From: a virus
Direction: 5' to 3' (one strand)
IMG/VR virus record: IMGVR_UViG_3300046660_000226
Coordinates: 1-24,373 of that record
DNA length: 24,373 nt
In this document: in pieces, positions 13,914-20,177 of the stretch
Position numbering within the stretch: the stretch's first letter is position 1
How the letters are laid out: every line of letters starts with the position of its first letter
Translations under genes and position numbers: made by a program
Notes under the pieces: model-generated
Databases searched by the model: none
What the model saw: only the letters and a program-made list of their open reading frames with translations
Told to the model about the DNA's origin: nothing

Positions 13914-14279
13914 ATGCTGGCGAACAACATCGCGACCTACCGAAAGCGCGCCGGACTGTCGCAGGAACAGTTAGCCGAGGCTGTCGGCACAACGCGCAAT
14001 ATGCTCGTCAAATTAGAGAAGGGCACGCGAGGGCTCACCAGCGATTGGCTGGAGAAAATCGGCGAGAAGCTGGAAGTGCCGCCCTATCTACTAATAGCGC
14101 CCGAGCATCTGTTACCTACTGAAGAGCAGCTAGCTGAAATGCTGAGTGCCGCGCAACAGACGCTGCCAGCGGGTCTTCCCTATTCCGAGTGGCCGCGAGC
14201 TGTCGCCGCAGGTCTGCACACGCGGCTTCGCACGCTCGCAGGTGATCGCGCCAATGCGTCCGACGTGGGTGGCCGGTAG
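13914..14279 (+). CDS. cI: CI-like phage repressor (HTH only)
   Basis: A 121-residue protein with an XRE-type HTH near residues 10-60 (MLANNIATYRKRAGLSQEQL ... VGTTRNMLVKLEKGTRGLTS). The C-terminus (GLPYSEWPRAVAAGLHTRLR) is short and lacks the S24 LexA-like autocleavage domain: no Ala/Cys-Gly site or Ser/Lys pair. Induction is therefore unlikely to follow the RecA self-cleavage route and may depend on an antirepressor or on loss of the protein. It is divergent from cro with three operators between them, and two more lie before the rightward operon. The start at 13914 is chosen because an earlier in-frame start (13800) would translate the operators. Confidence 0.88.
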   Translation: MLANNIATYRKRAGLSQEQLAEAVGTTRNMLVKLEKGTRGLTSDWLEKIGEKLEVPPYLLIAPEHLLPTEEQLAEMLSAAQQTLPAGLPYSEWPRAVAAGLHTRLRTLAGDRANASDVGGR

Positions 14280-14415
14280 GTACGCGCTCCCGGCGCAATC
14301 GCTCCACCTCGCCTTCCCACCAGGCGAGACGCTGCGGCAGTACCGCGCATTCAAGAAAACATGTCCGGCAACCCACATCACAGGCCGGTTCAACCATCAT
14401 AACGGGGGAAGACAT
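14116..14415 (-). CDS. possible antisense ORF (99 aa, Cys-rich) opposite cI end
   Basis: A minus-strand frame starts at an ATG (14415-14413) that shares CATG with the plus-strand lipoprotein ATG, preceded by GAGAGG. It reads 99 residues with CDVGCRTCFLECAVLP then WWEGEVERLRRERVPTG and an amphipathic C-terminus. The last 164 bases are antisense to the end of the repressor gene. About 134 bases (14280-14413) have no other gene. The peptide looks protein-like, with a CxxxCxxC cluster and a helix. A chance open frame in GC-rich DNA is equally possible. Confidence 0.3.
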   Translation of the reverse strand: MSSPVMMVEPACDVGCRTCFLECAVLPQRLAWWEGEVERLRRERVPTGHPRRTHWRDHLRACEAACADLRRQLAATRNREDPLAASVARHSAFQLAALQ

Positions 14416-14992
14416 GGGCACCTCTCGACTCGGCATGTTCCTACAATGTTCCGGAAACTCCAACAAGTCTAAGATTTTTCCTATGCTGGTTGGTTGCGCT
14501 CTAATGGGTGCGCTATCGGCTTGCGATCGGCCAAAATCCGATGACGCGCTTTGGGACCAGATCCACGCACAAGACCTTAGAATTGATCAACTCAGAGATA
14601 GTATACGGACCTCTAAATCCACTGCCGATCTCACGCCGGCCGATAAAGGATATTCCTGGCTCGACACGGAAGTAGGGAAAATGGCGTTCTCCATCGAAAA
14701 AGTTACGGCTTCCGGAAATGGCTCGCGAGTTAAGCTGCGCGTCGGCAATACAGCGAACGTGTCGCTTGAGGGGGTAAAGCTCATGATGCTTTACGGCGAG
14801 AACGACGCAGCTGGTGATGCCGTGGGAAAGCAGCATGAGTTCGAAGCCACCCTAGACACACCTGTTTACGCGGGAGCGTGGTCGTCCGTGACCTTGGACC
14901 TTCCAGACGTTCCGCCGGCTAAGCTCGGCTACATCAAAGTGTATCGGGCTGGGATCAACCGTATCGTCCTGAATCCTGCCTACCTAAAATAA
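14414..14992 (+). CDS. DUF3251-like lipoprotein, probable lysogenic accessory gene
   Basis: A 192-residue protein with a lipoprotein signal: hydrophobic stretch FPMLVGCALMGALSAC (lipobox LSAC, Cys at about residue 37), so the mature form is anchored by lipid in the envelope. A short coiled-coil-like helix (DLRIDQLRDSIRTSKS) follows, then a beta-rich domain with GSRVKLRVGNTANVSLEGVK and AGAWSSVTLDLPDVPPAKLG, which resembles DUF3251 (Escherichia coli YajI type). GGGGGA lies upstream of the ATG at 14414. Being downstream of the repressor and upstream of the repressed operon, it should be made in lysogens. Surface lipoproteins of phages often block superinfection; that role is inferred. Confidence 0.7.
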   Translation: MGTSRLGMFLQCSGNSNKSKIFPMLVGCALMGALSACDRPKSDDALWDQIHAQDLRIDQLRDSIRTSKSTADLTPADKGYSWLDTEVGKMAFSIEKVTASGNGSRVKLRVGNTANVSLEGVKLMMLYGENDAAGDAVGKQHEFEATLDTPVYAGAWSSVTLDLPDVPPAKLGYIKVYRAGINRIVLNPAYLK

Positions 14993-15011
14993 AATGCCCT
15001 GCTAGGGCACA
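14993..15011. promoter_or_regulatory. operator 4, upstream of rightward operon
   Basis: AATGCCC-TGCTA-GGGCACA, one good arm and one with two changes at the end. Its centre is 32 bp (about three helix turns) from operator 5, allowing dimers to sit on the same face. It directly follows the lipoprotein stop. Its stem followed by a T-rich stretch could also weakly terminate repressor-lipoprotein transcripts. Confidence 0.7.
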
Positions 15012-15018
15012 TTTCCTA

Positions 15019-15047
15019 TTGACGTGTGCCCAGATAGGGCACATACC
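15019..15047 (+). promoter_or_regulatory. candidate rightward early promoter
   Basis: -35 TTGACG (15019-15024), 17-base spacer, -10 CATACC (15042-15047), with predicted start near 15054. This leaves a short leader of about 28 bases before the first gene (ATG 15082). Operator 5 starts directly after the -35 and spans the spacer, so it should be tightly repressed in lysogens. Confidence 0.6.
15025..15043. promoter_or_regulatory. operator 5 (perfect palindrome) in rightward promoter
   Basis: TGTGCCC-AGATA-GGGCACA, perfectly symmetrical and identical in both arms to operator 1. It lies more than 1.1 kb from the first operator cluster, so the same repressor likely controls both operons. Confidence 0.8.
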
Positions 15048-15081
15048 CCCTTCAACACGATCAGAGTGTTGGAGGCGGAAT

Positions 15082-15546
15082 ATGGTTCAGGATGTTGGCG
15101 GCGGGCAACCAGTTCATCTGGGGAAGCTCGGAATTACGCCAGAGCAAGCGGCCAATCTGCGACAGCTTGCTGACTACCTGTTGACGCTACCGGCTGAATA
15201 TCCCGACTTCGAGATGGACAGCTATGTCCAAGACGACAACGATCACGACGGCAAAGCATATGTTGCCGAGTGCGGGACGGCGGCTTGCGCGGCGGGGCAT
15301 GGGCCTATTGCTGGCATTACCCCACTTCCCGAGGAGGAATGGGATGACTATTGCTACCGCGCTTTCGTCAATGATCTCGGCGCGTGGAGCTGGTGCTTCT
15401 CCGGCCTTTGGTCGGGTGTAGACAATACCGCCCATGGGGCGGCGCTGCGCATTATCTGGATGCTTGAGCGCGGTTTGCCGGATGATGCCGATGCTCAGAA
15501 GTGGGGCAACTCACCGCTCTGCTACCGTGAGCAGGCTTCGGCATGA
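15082..15546 (+). CDS. conserved phage hypothetical protein, 154 aa (first rightward early gene)
   Basis: The first gene after the rightward promoter, ATG at 15082 with GGAGG 6 bases upstream; a longer start at 15019 would lie inside the operator-promoter and is rejected. The N-terminal part (TPEQAANLRQLADYLLTLPA) is helical, followed by an acidic region and the segment CGTAACAAGHGP with two cysteines and a histidine, then an aromatic-rich part (WSWCFSGLW). Proteins with this CGTxACAxGH pattern occur in other alphaproteobacterial phages as hypotheticals; a metal site is conceivable. Function unknown. Its stop overlaps the next ATG (ATGA). Confidence 0.75.
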   Translation: MVQDVGGGQPVHLGKLGITPEQAANLRQLADYLLTLPAEYPDFEMDSYVQDDNDHDGKAYVAECGTAACAAGHGPIAGITPLPEEEWDDYCYRAFVNDLGAWSWCFSGLWSGVDNTAHGAALRIIWMLERGLPDDADAQKWGNSPLCYREQASA

Positions 15547-15761
15547 CCGCTCACGCTCACCTAGAAGAGGGGCAGGATAGTGGCGCGTCGGCATTCAGTT
15601 GGACCACGGCTGAACTCCTTAAGTTCGGCCAAACAATGGATGCGACAGGCTGCGTGCGGTCGGCTTGCTACGCGATAGGCAAGGACGCCGACAAATGCTG
15701 GTCAGGCTTTTACGCGGCGATGTGGCGCAGAAGCCAAAAGGCGAAGGGTCCGGCAGCATGA
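15543..15761 (+). CDS. hypothetical protein, 72 aa
   Basis: ATG overlaps the previous stop, and its stop overlaps the next ATG (both ATGA). The protein (MTAHAHLEEGQDSGASAFSW ... MWRRSQKAKGPAA) has a Cys pair in TGCVRSACYAIG and an aromatic C-terminal helix (CWSGFYAAMWRR). No family recognised. Confidence 0.65.
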   Translation: MTAHAHLEEGQDSGASAFSWTTAELLKFGQTMDATGCVRSACYAIGKDADKCWSGFYAAMWRRSQKAKGPAA

Positions 15762-15979
15762 ACGCCCCTGCCACCCTGACCGCACACACCGCGATTTTCT
15801 GGTGCCCAAGCTGCGAAGCGATGGTCCCTTCGGATCAGAAGGGACTGTGCGCTGGCTGTGACAGCATCATCGACCTGACCCTCTGGCAGGAAACAGAGGA
15901 AGCATGGGCTTCTGATGCTCGCGCAATGGAGGTCGAGGAATTGGCTCCGCGCGTCATCGTTTGGGATTTAACCCGGTGA
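15758..15979 (+). CDS. small zinc-ribbon-like protein, 73 aa
   Basis: ATG at 15758 overlaps the previous stop. The protein starts MNAPATLTAHTAIFWCPSCE and contains two CxxC knuckles (CPSC near residue 16 and CAGC near residue 31), a zinc-ribbon layout. Its C-terminus is acidic then hydrophobic (APRVIVWDLTR). A small zinc ribbon in an early operon may bind nucleic acid or RNA polymerase; this is inference. Its stop overlaps the next GTG start (GTGA). Confidence 0.65.
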   Translation: MNAPATLTAHTAIFWCPSCEAMVPSDQKGLCAGCDSIIDLTLWQETEEAWASDARAMEVEELAPRVIVWDLTR

Positions 15980-16239
15980 GTGCCCTTACGAAGATCCAGG
16001 CGAAAGCCTTGGCGCAGATTTGCCGCACCAATGGCGGCGGCCTGCGGGTCAGATGCCGCGTGATGGATAGCGGTGAGGTCGTTCCGTTGGGGGCAACCCT
16101 GCGCAAACTCTACGACCTTGGCCTGATCCAAGGGAAGGCCGGCGCCTACGAAACTGTCGTGCATACGCGTGACGGATGGCGGCTCAACGCAGAACTGACT
16201 GCGTCCGATCGGGCGCTCAACCGTGGATATTTATCATGA
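15976..16239 (+). CDS. hypothetical protein, 87 aa
   Basis: Starts at a GTG overlapping the previous stop; its stop overlaps the next ATG (ATGA). It begins with SALTKIQAKALAQICRTNGG and has an alternating pattern (GATLRKLYDLGLIQGKAGAY) that reads as a winged-helix-like unit, suggesting DNA binding. Its last codons (ALNRGY) share a 17-base repeat with the end of the next gene. Function unknown. Confidence 0.6.
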   Translation: MSALTKIQAKALAQICRTNGGGLRVRCRVMDSGEVVPLGATLRKLYDLGLIQGKAGAYETVVHTRDGWRLNAELTASDRALNRGYLS

Positions 16240-16424
16240 GCGATAAGCCGACAATGCGCGAGTACGCGACCGAGCGCGCCAAGTCGATGCGCTGCAACTG
16301 CGATCTCGACAATTGGGAGCCGACGCCAGCTACCGGGCATAGCCATGTCTGCCGCATTCACACTGCCGCCGTCGTGGACTGGGCCGCCGGGAAGCCGCTC
16401 AACCGTGGATATGGGAGGCTGTAG
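16236..16424 (+). CDS. hypothetical protein, 62 aa, Cys/His-containing
   Basis: ATG at 16236 overlaps the previous stop. It reads MSDKPTMREYATERAKSMRC with CNCDLDNW and a following HSHVCRIH, so four Cys/His could bind one metal. It ends PLNRGYGRL; its last codons share a 17-base repeat with the previous gene end. Function unknown. Confidence 0.6.
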   Translation: MSDKPTMREYATERAKSMRCNCDLDNWEPTPATGHSHVCRIHTAAVVDWAAGKPLNRGYGRL

Positions 16425-16598
16425 ATGCGCACGACCGCGTTCGAGGAATACCCTCACGAAACAGCGCTACGCCTCAAGAGAGAGGCGGGGCCGGACCTGT
16501 ACAATGCGCTGGCGAGCATTGGCTGGAAGTCAGCAGATCGCTGCACGCATTACCTACGTGCAGATGGATGCGATTTCAGCCGCGCTCGCCAAAGCTGA
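16425..16598 (+). CDS. hypothetical protein, 57 aa
   Basis: ATG at 16425, immediately after the previous stop, preceded by GGAGG at 6 bases; stop at 16596-16598. It reads MRTTAFEEYPHETALRLKRE and then WKSADRCTHYLRADGCDFSR. Too short for routine calling. A longer plus-strand frame in another register (16345-16611) has no ribosome-binding site and runs through the previous gene, so I prefer this one. No family recognised. Confidence 0.6.
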   Translation: MRTTAFEEYPHETALRLKREAGPDLYNALASIGWKSADRCTHYLRADGCDFSRARQS

Positions 16599-16607
16599 GG
16601 GCCGGTC

Positions 16608-16781
16608 ATGATCCCCCTCCCCGAGATCAAGGTAACCGACAAGACCATTCCTGTTCTGGAAAGCTTGGGGGTGTGCCTGAATAGGATGATTGAACTTCAG
16701 ATGCAGGCTTACCCGTCTGTTTGGTCATCAGATGAGCGACGCAAGGAAGCGGAGAAGTTTCTTTATGGAGGTGTGAAGTGA
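16608..16781 (+). CDS. hypothetical protein, 57 aa
   Basis: ATG at 16608; stop overlaps the next GTG start (GTGA). It reads MIPLPEIKVTDKTIPVLESL ... ERRKEAEKFLYGGVK and is predicted helical. GGGCCGG upstream is a moderate ribosome-binding site. No family recognised. Confidence 0.6.
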   Translation: MIPLPEIKVTDKTIPVLESLGVCLNRMIELQMQAYPSVWSSDERRKEAEKFLYGGVK

Positions 16782-17329
16782 GTGAGGATTTGGGGCGCGT
16801 GCCCATGGCACCGGGCTCTCGTGAACCGAGCCCTTCGGTCTCGGCCGTTCCGGCCTCGATCCCTCGCGCTGGGGAGGTCTTTCGCGTGCGTTATCCATTC
16901 GTGCGCGAGACGGTCACGCTGTGCGGTGACGAGGGCTACTACGAAACCGTGTCGTGGCGTCCGGGTGTCAGCATTGAGGCCTGTGGATATTATGGTGATG
17001 ACACCGATATCGTTGCCCACGGCGAGGGCGAAATGATCCTGACGGTCGTTGATACCTTCAAACCCGGACGGTTCCCGCGCCGCGTATTCTACACACGTCA
17101 ATTTGTCAGCCCCGATGGACACGCCTTCGGCAAGGCTGGTTTGCGGATGACGACCGTGGACGCATTCCGGCGTCGCGCGGCTGGGTACCAGCTTGAATAC
17201 GATGTTGAGGACATGCTCTGCGATAGCGATGCCAGCTTGGCCGAAGACCCGAAGGGGCTGGGCGGCGAAGCCGTGGCAGCGCGGGCCGAAGGCATCGCCC
17301 AAACCACCCCATCGGAGAACCCCTCATGA
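16778..17329 (+). CDS. hypothetical protein carrying a repeated palindromic segment, 183 aa
   Basis: Starts at a GTG coupled to the previous stop and ends at an ATGA junction. Residues 7-25 (RVPMAPGSREPSPSVSAV) are encoded by a 53-base repeat also present in the gene at 20174. The core (about residues 30-150) is beta-rich: GEVFRVRYPFVRETVTLCGD, EGEMILTVVD, VFYTRQFVSPDGHAF. The tail (EDPKGLGGEAVAARAEGIAQ) is low-complexity and ends, like the other repeat-bearing protein, with GIAQ plus a few residues. No function is recognised. Confidence 0.65.
   Translation: MSEDLGRVPMAPGSREPSPSVSAVPASIPRAGEVFRVRYPFVRETVTLCGDEGYYETVSWRPGVSIEACGYYGDDTDIVAHGEGEMILTVVDTFKPGRFPRRVFYTRQFVSPDGHAFGKAGLRMTTVDAFRRRAAGYQLEYDVEDMLCDSDASLAEDPKGLGGEAVAARAEGIAQTTPSENPS
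16795..16847 (+). repeat. dispersed palindromic repeat, copy 1
   Basis: A 53-base segment matched at 50 of 53 positions by 20269-20321. It contains two inverted repeats: GTGCC-CAT-GGCAC and GGGCTC-N9-GAGCCC. Similarity continues patchily to 16869, ending TCGATCCCTCGCGC in both copies. It is translated in-frame in the host gene. Confidence 0.8.
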
Positions 17330-17652
17330 CAACCAAGGTGAGTGATGACGAAGTTCAGCAAGTACGCGATCTGATCATCGCGACCAGCCAGTACGACGAA
17401 CATTACGTCAGCCAAGGGGTGTTGGCCCTCCGCGCAGTGAATGCGTTGAAGGACGAGCGCGATACTCTCACCTCTCATGCTGATCCGTTGAGAAGGGCTC
17501 TGGAGAGGATCAACGAACTGTCAGTCACGCCGATCTCTGGCGATCACGCGGCAGCAAACAACGGCAAGGAATTGATCCGCGCGAAGGCAATCGCACGCCT
17601 AGCGCTTGGTCTTGCCGCCCTTAGTAGTGGGGAGAACAACAATGGCGACTAA
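17326..17652 (+). CDS. hypothetical protein, 108 aa
   Basis: ATG overlaps the previous stop (ATGA). It reads MTTKVSDDEVQQVRDLIIAT ... RAVNALKDERDTLTSHADPL and continues as helices with regular heptad-like spacing; a coiled coil is plausible at residues 40-75. Its end overlaps the start of the recombination gene by 11 bases and carries that gene's ribosome-binding site (GGGGAG). Function unknown. Confidence 0.65.
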   Translation: MTTKVSDDEVQQVRDLIIATSQYDEHYVSQGVLALRAVNALKDERDTLTSHADPLRRALERINELSVTPISGDHAAANNGKELIRAKAIARLALGLAALSSGENNNGD

Positions 17653-18457
17653 GCCAAAGGACGACGCGCCGGATCGCATGCGCATCTGGAACGCGGTTTC
17701 CAAGACGGACCCCGCTCATACAAAAGGCTTCAAACGCGGCGGCGGCTTCACCGGCACGGCGATCAAGCCGATGTGGGTGTGGCAGCGGCTAACCGACTTC
17801 TTCGGGCCGTGCGGCACTGGCTGGGGCATGGAGAAGCCTGAGTATCAGGTGGTCCCCGGCGATAACCGGGAGGTGCTGGTCTTCTGCACCGTTGCGGGTT
17901 GGTACACTGAGAACGGTGAACGCAAGTTCGTGTTCGGCGAGGGCGGTGACAAGGTCGTCACGCACATCAAGGCCAACGAGCAATACAAGCGCCCCGAGCG
18001 CTGGGAAAACGACGATGAGGCTTTCAAAAAGGCGTTCACCGACGCGCTCATGAACGCGTTCAAATTCATTGGTGTCGGCGCTGACGTGCACATGGGTCTT
18101 TTCGACGACAGCAAATATGTGGCCGATCTCCGCAAGGAGTTCGCCGAGCCCGCCAACGATCAGCCGGCGGATAAGCCCAAGCGCGTGGCGCTGGAAGGCC
18201 CCTACACGTCCAAGACCGCGCTCTGGCAGGCCGTCAAGCTGTTCGACCGCGAGGTTCGCTCATGCGGCGATCTGGACAGCCTGGAAGCCTTCTTGGCGAT
18301 GGGCGACAGCAAAACGCTGGTGAAGCAGCTTGAGCGCGACGCACCCCAGTTACTCCACGGCGGCGATGGCCTGCCGGAGGAATACGAACCGCTGCTGTCG
18401 CTGATCGCGCGCAGCCGGACGGACCTCAACGCACCAACCTATCTCAACGCAGGATAA
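17642..18457 (+). CDS. Rad52-superfamily single-strand annealing protein (probable)
   Basis: A 271-residue protein. The N-terminal region has [20 protein letters not shown] then [15 protein letters not shown] (residues 30-63), a beta-sheet core, and the helix [20 protein letters not shown] followed by [10 protein letters not shown] (131-160). The pattern (K)A-TDAL-xA-K-xG-ADV-xG-FDD-KY is typical of phage annealing proteins of the Rad52/Sak/DUF1071 group, which pair complementary single strands. A variable linker ([12 protein letters not shown]) and a C-terminal helical region follow. Immediately downstream is SSB, the usual partner. The family call is from motif memory. An alternative start at 17606 is not supported, as the ribosome-binding site points to 17642. 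Confidence 0.7.
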   Translation: MATKPKDDAPDRMRIWNAVSKTDPAHTKGFKRGGGFTGTAIKPMWVWQRLTDFFGPCGTGWGMEKPEYQVVPGDNREVLVFCTVAGWYTENGERKFVFGEGGDKVVTHIKANEQYKRPERWENDDEAFKKAFTDALMNAFKFIGVGADVHMGLFDDSKYVADLRKEFAEPANDQPADKPKRVALEGPYTSKTALWQAVKLFDREVRSCGDLDSLEAFLAMGDSKTLVKQLERDAPQLLHGGDGLPEEYEPLLSLIARSRTDLNAPTYLNAG

Positions 18458-18462
18458 TCGAC

Positions 18463-18948
18463 ATGGCATCCGTCAACAAAGTCATTCTCGTCGGCAACCT
18501 TGGCCGTGACCCCGAAACCCGCTCATTCCAGAATGGGGGCAAGGTCGCAGAGCTTCGGGTTGCCACGTCCGAACAGTGGAAGGACCGTAACTCCGGCGAG
18601 CGCAAGGAACGCACCGAATGGCACACAGTGAAGATTTTCACCGAAGGGCTTGTCGGCGTTGCCGAGCGGTTCCTTCGCAAAGGATCGAAAGTCTATATTG
18701 AGGGCGCCCTGCAAACCCGGAAATGGCAGGACCAAGCGGGTGCCGATCGCTACTCGACCGAGATCGTGCTCCAGGGCTTCGGCGGCGTGCTCGTCATGCT
18801 TGACGGGCCGAGCGGATCGGGTGGCGGCGAGCGTGAACCGGACGGCAGCCGGGGCGCTCCGACGCAGGCCGGCGGCTTCGCCGATGATCTGGACGATCAA
18901 GTTCCATTTATCACCTGCGACCCCATGTTTGAGGATCGCGCGCGGTGA
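18463..18948 (+). CDS. ssb: single-stranded DNA-binding protein
   Basis: A 161-residue SSB. Residues 1-112 form the OB-fold ([20 protein letters not shown] ... [20 protein letters not shown] ... [17 protein letters not shown]), followed by a Gly/Ser/Arg linker and the acidic protein-interaction tip DDLDDQVPF at 141-149. Unusually the tip is followed by 12 further residues ([12 protein letters not shown]), so it is not terminal. SSB coats single strands for replication and annealing; here it follows the annealing protein by 5 bases. AGGA lies 8 bases upstream of the start. Its stop overlaps the next GTG (GTGA). Confidence 0.95.
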   Translation: MASVNKVILVGNLGRDPETRSFQNGGKVAELRVATSEQWKDRNSGERKERTEWHTVKIFTEGLVGVAERFLRKGSKVYIEGALQTRKWQDQAGADRYSTEIVLQGFGGVLVMLDGPSGSGGGEREPDGSRGAPTQAGGFADDLDDQVPFITCDPMFEDRAR

Positions 18949-19409
18949 GCCAGAAAGTGTGCATCCGTTGCGGCGACACGAAGCCGCTTGGGGCGTTCTA
19001 CCGTCATCCGATGATGGCGGATGGGCACCTCAATAAGTGCATTGATTGCGCGAAGGCGGATGCCAGAGCACATCGTGCGGACCGTATTGACGAGTATCGC
19101 GCGTATGATCGCCAGAGGTCGAAGGAGCCGCATAGGGTAGAGGCGAGGAAAGAATACGCGCTGACGCACACTTTGCCTCCGCGCCCAGAACCAGACCCGC
19201 AGAAACGAGCGGCGCGCGTGGCCGTTGGGAATGCTGTCCGCGATGGTAGGCTTGTCCGCCCAGCCGTCTGCGAGATTTGCAATGCAGCGACAGAACCGCA
19301 TGCTCATCACGACGACTACAGCAAGCCGCTCGATGTCATCTGGTGTTGCCCGGCCTGCCACTCGCTGATCCATGCCTATTGGCGGCCTCAGGAAAGGAGC
19401 GCGGCATAA
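18945..19409 (+). CDS. zinc-binding HNH-like protein, 154 aa
   Basis: GTG start overlapping the ssb stop. Two metal sites are visible: an N-terminal [14 protein letters not shown] ... CIDC cluster (four Cys near residues 6-34) and a C-terminal CEIC ... [20 protein letters not shown] followed by HSLIH. The second has the C-x2-C ... HxHHxD ... C-x2-C-H order common in small HNH-like proteins of alphaproteobacterial phages. Middle residues 45-75 are basic ([20 protein letters not shown]). A nuclease or DNA-binding role is likely; catalytic activity is inferred only. Its stop overlaps the next ATG (TAATG). Confidence 0.7.
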   Translation: MSQKVCIRCGDTKPLGAFYRHPMMADGHLNKCIDCAKADARAHRADRIDEYRAYDRQRSKEPHRVEARKEYALTHTLPPRPEPDPQKRAARVAVGNAVRDGRLVRPAVCEICNAATEPHAHHDDYSKPLDVIWCCPACHSLIHAYWRPQERSAA

Positions 19410-19747
19410 TGCCGCTGCCCGCCCGCCTCAAAGCTGACCACTTCAAGCCCAAGCTGCGGCTGCGTTCAACCGCGCACCGCGATTGGGTCAGGGGTCACTA
19501 TTGCTCTGTCCCTGGCTGCCAACTGATGCCGATCGAGGTCGCGCATGTCAGCCGGTCATGGAGCGGCGGGATGGGCGAGAAAAGCAGCGATGCGATGACG
19601 ATCAGTCTTTGCCGCGAGCATCACGCAGAAAGTCATCGTGGCGAACAGACGTTCTCACGCAAGTACGGCTTGGACATGCTCGCCAAGGCGCAAGAGTTCT
19701 TCCGCGCGTCGCCGCACCGCCAAAAGCTGGATGACCCCTATGTCTGA
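19409..19747 (+). CDS. HNH-type nuclease-like protein (DUF968/YbcO type), 112 aa
   Basis: ATG at 19409 shares TAATG with the previous stop and has GGAAAGGAG upstream. The order is CSVPGC near residue 32, then EVAHVSRSWSGGMGEKSSDA, MTISLCREHHAESHRGEQ, and a helical tail (FSRKYGLDMLAKAQEFFRAS). This C-x4-C ... H ... G-x-KxSD ... LC-x2-HH-x3-H order is the DUF968/Ref/YbcO-like phage nuclease motif seen in the lambda nin region. Probably a DNA endonuclease used in recombination or packaging. A longer frame starting at 19277 runs through the preceding gene and is rejected. Confidence 0.8.
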   Translation: MPLPARLKADHFKPKLRLRSTAHRDWVRGHYCSVPGCQLMPIEVAHVSRSWSGGMGEKSSDAMTISLCREHHAESHRGEQTFSRKYGLDMLAKAQEFFRASPHRQKLDDPYV

Positions 19748-20177
19748 TCGCATCGCCCCTCTCCACTTCACCAAGACGGTGCAGGGCTTTATCCCGGTGT
19801 CCGCTGCTGCCCGCGAGTTCCACGCCAAGACCAAGATTGGCCAGCGCGTGGAATTGAAAGGCCGGCGCCCGCGCAACGCTGCTCATCACCGCAAGCTGTT
19901 CGCGCTCCTGGCATTGCTGGCGGACAACCGAGACGAGTTCTCATCGGCGGATGACGCATTGCTCGGGCTCAAGGCCGTGCTTGGCTACGGGTCATGGAAG
20001 CTGCTGCACCCGAAGGCCGAGCGTGAAGTGTTCGTGCCCGATAGCATCGCTTTCGAGAACATGGCGCAGGATGATTTCGAGGCCTTCTACGAACAGGCGA
20101 TCGCCGCTGTTCAAAGATGGTGGCTGCCTGTTGCCGACAACGATTTACGCGAAGCCATCGAGGCGTTCGCAGCGTGA
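19740..20177 (+). CDS. DUF1367-like phage protein, 145 aa
   Basis: ATG at 19740, overlapping the preceding gene by 8 bases. It reads LHFTKTVQGFIPVSAAAREF, KIGQRVELKGRRPRNAAHHR followed by KLFALLALLADNRDEF, and later FVPDSIAFENMAQDDFEAFY. The RN-x2-HHRK-xFALL and PxSIxFxxMxQxxFExxY patterns point to DUF1367, a family of unknown function in the nin-like region of lambdoid phages. Together with the two HNH-like genes upstream this gives a nin-like cluster. Its stop overlaps the next GTG. Confidence 0.75.
   Translation: MSDRIAPLHFTKTVQGFIPVSAAAREFHAKTKIGQRVELKGRRPRNAAHHRKLFALLALLADNRDEFSSADDALLGLKAVLGYGSWKLLHPKAEREVFVPDSIAFENMAQDDFEAFYEQAIAAVQRWWLPVADNDLREAIEAFAA

Noticed and set aside
14146-14472. 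108-codon plus-strand frame across the cI end
   Set aside because: Overlaps two better supported genes, has no ribosome-binding site and shadow-like composition.
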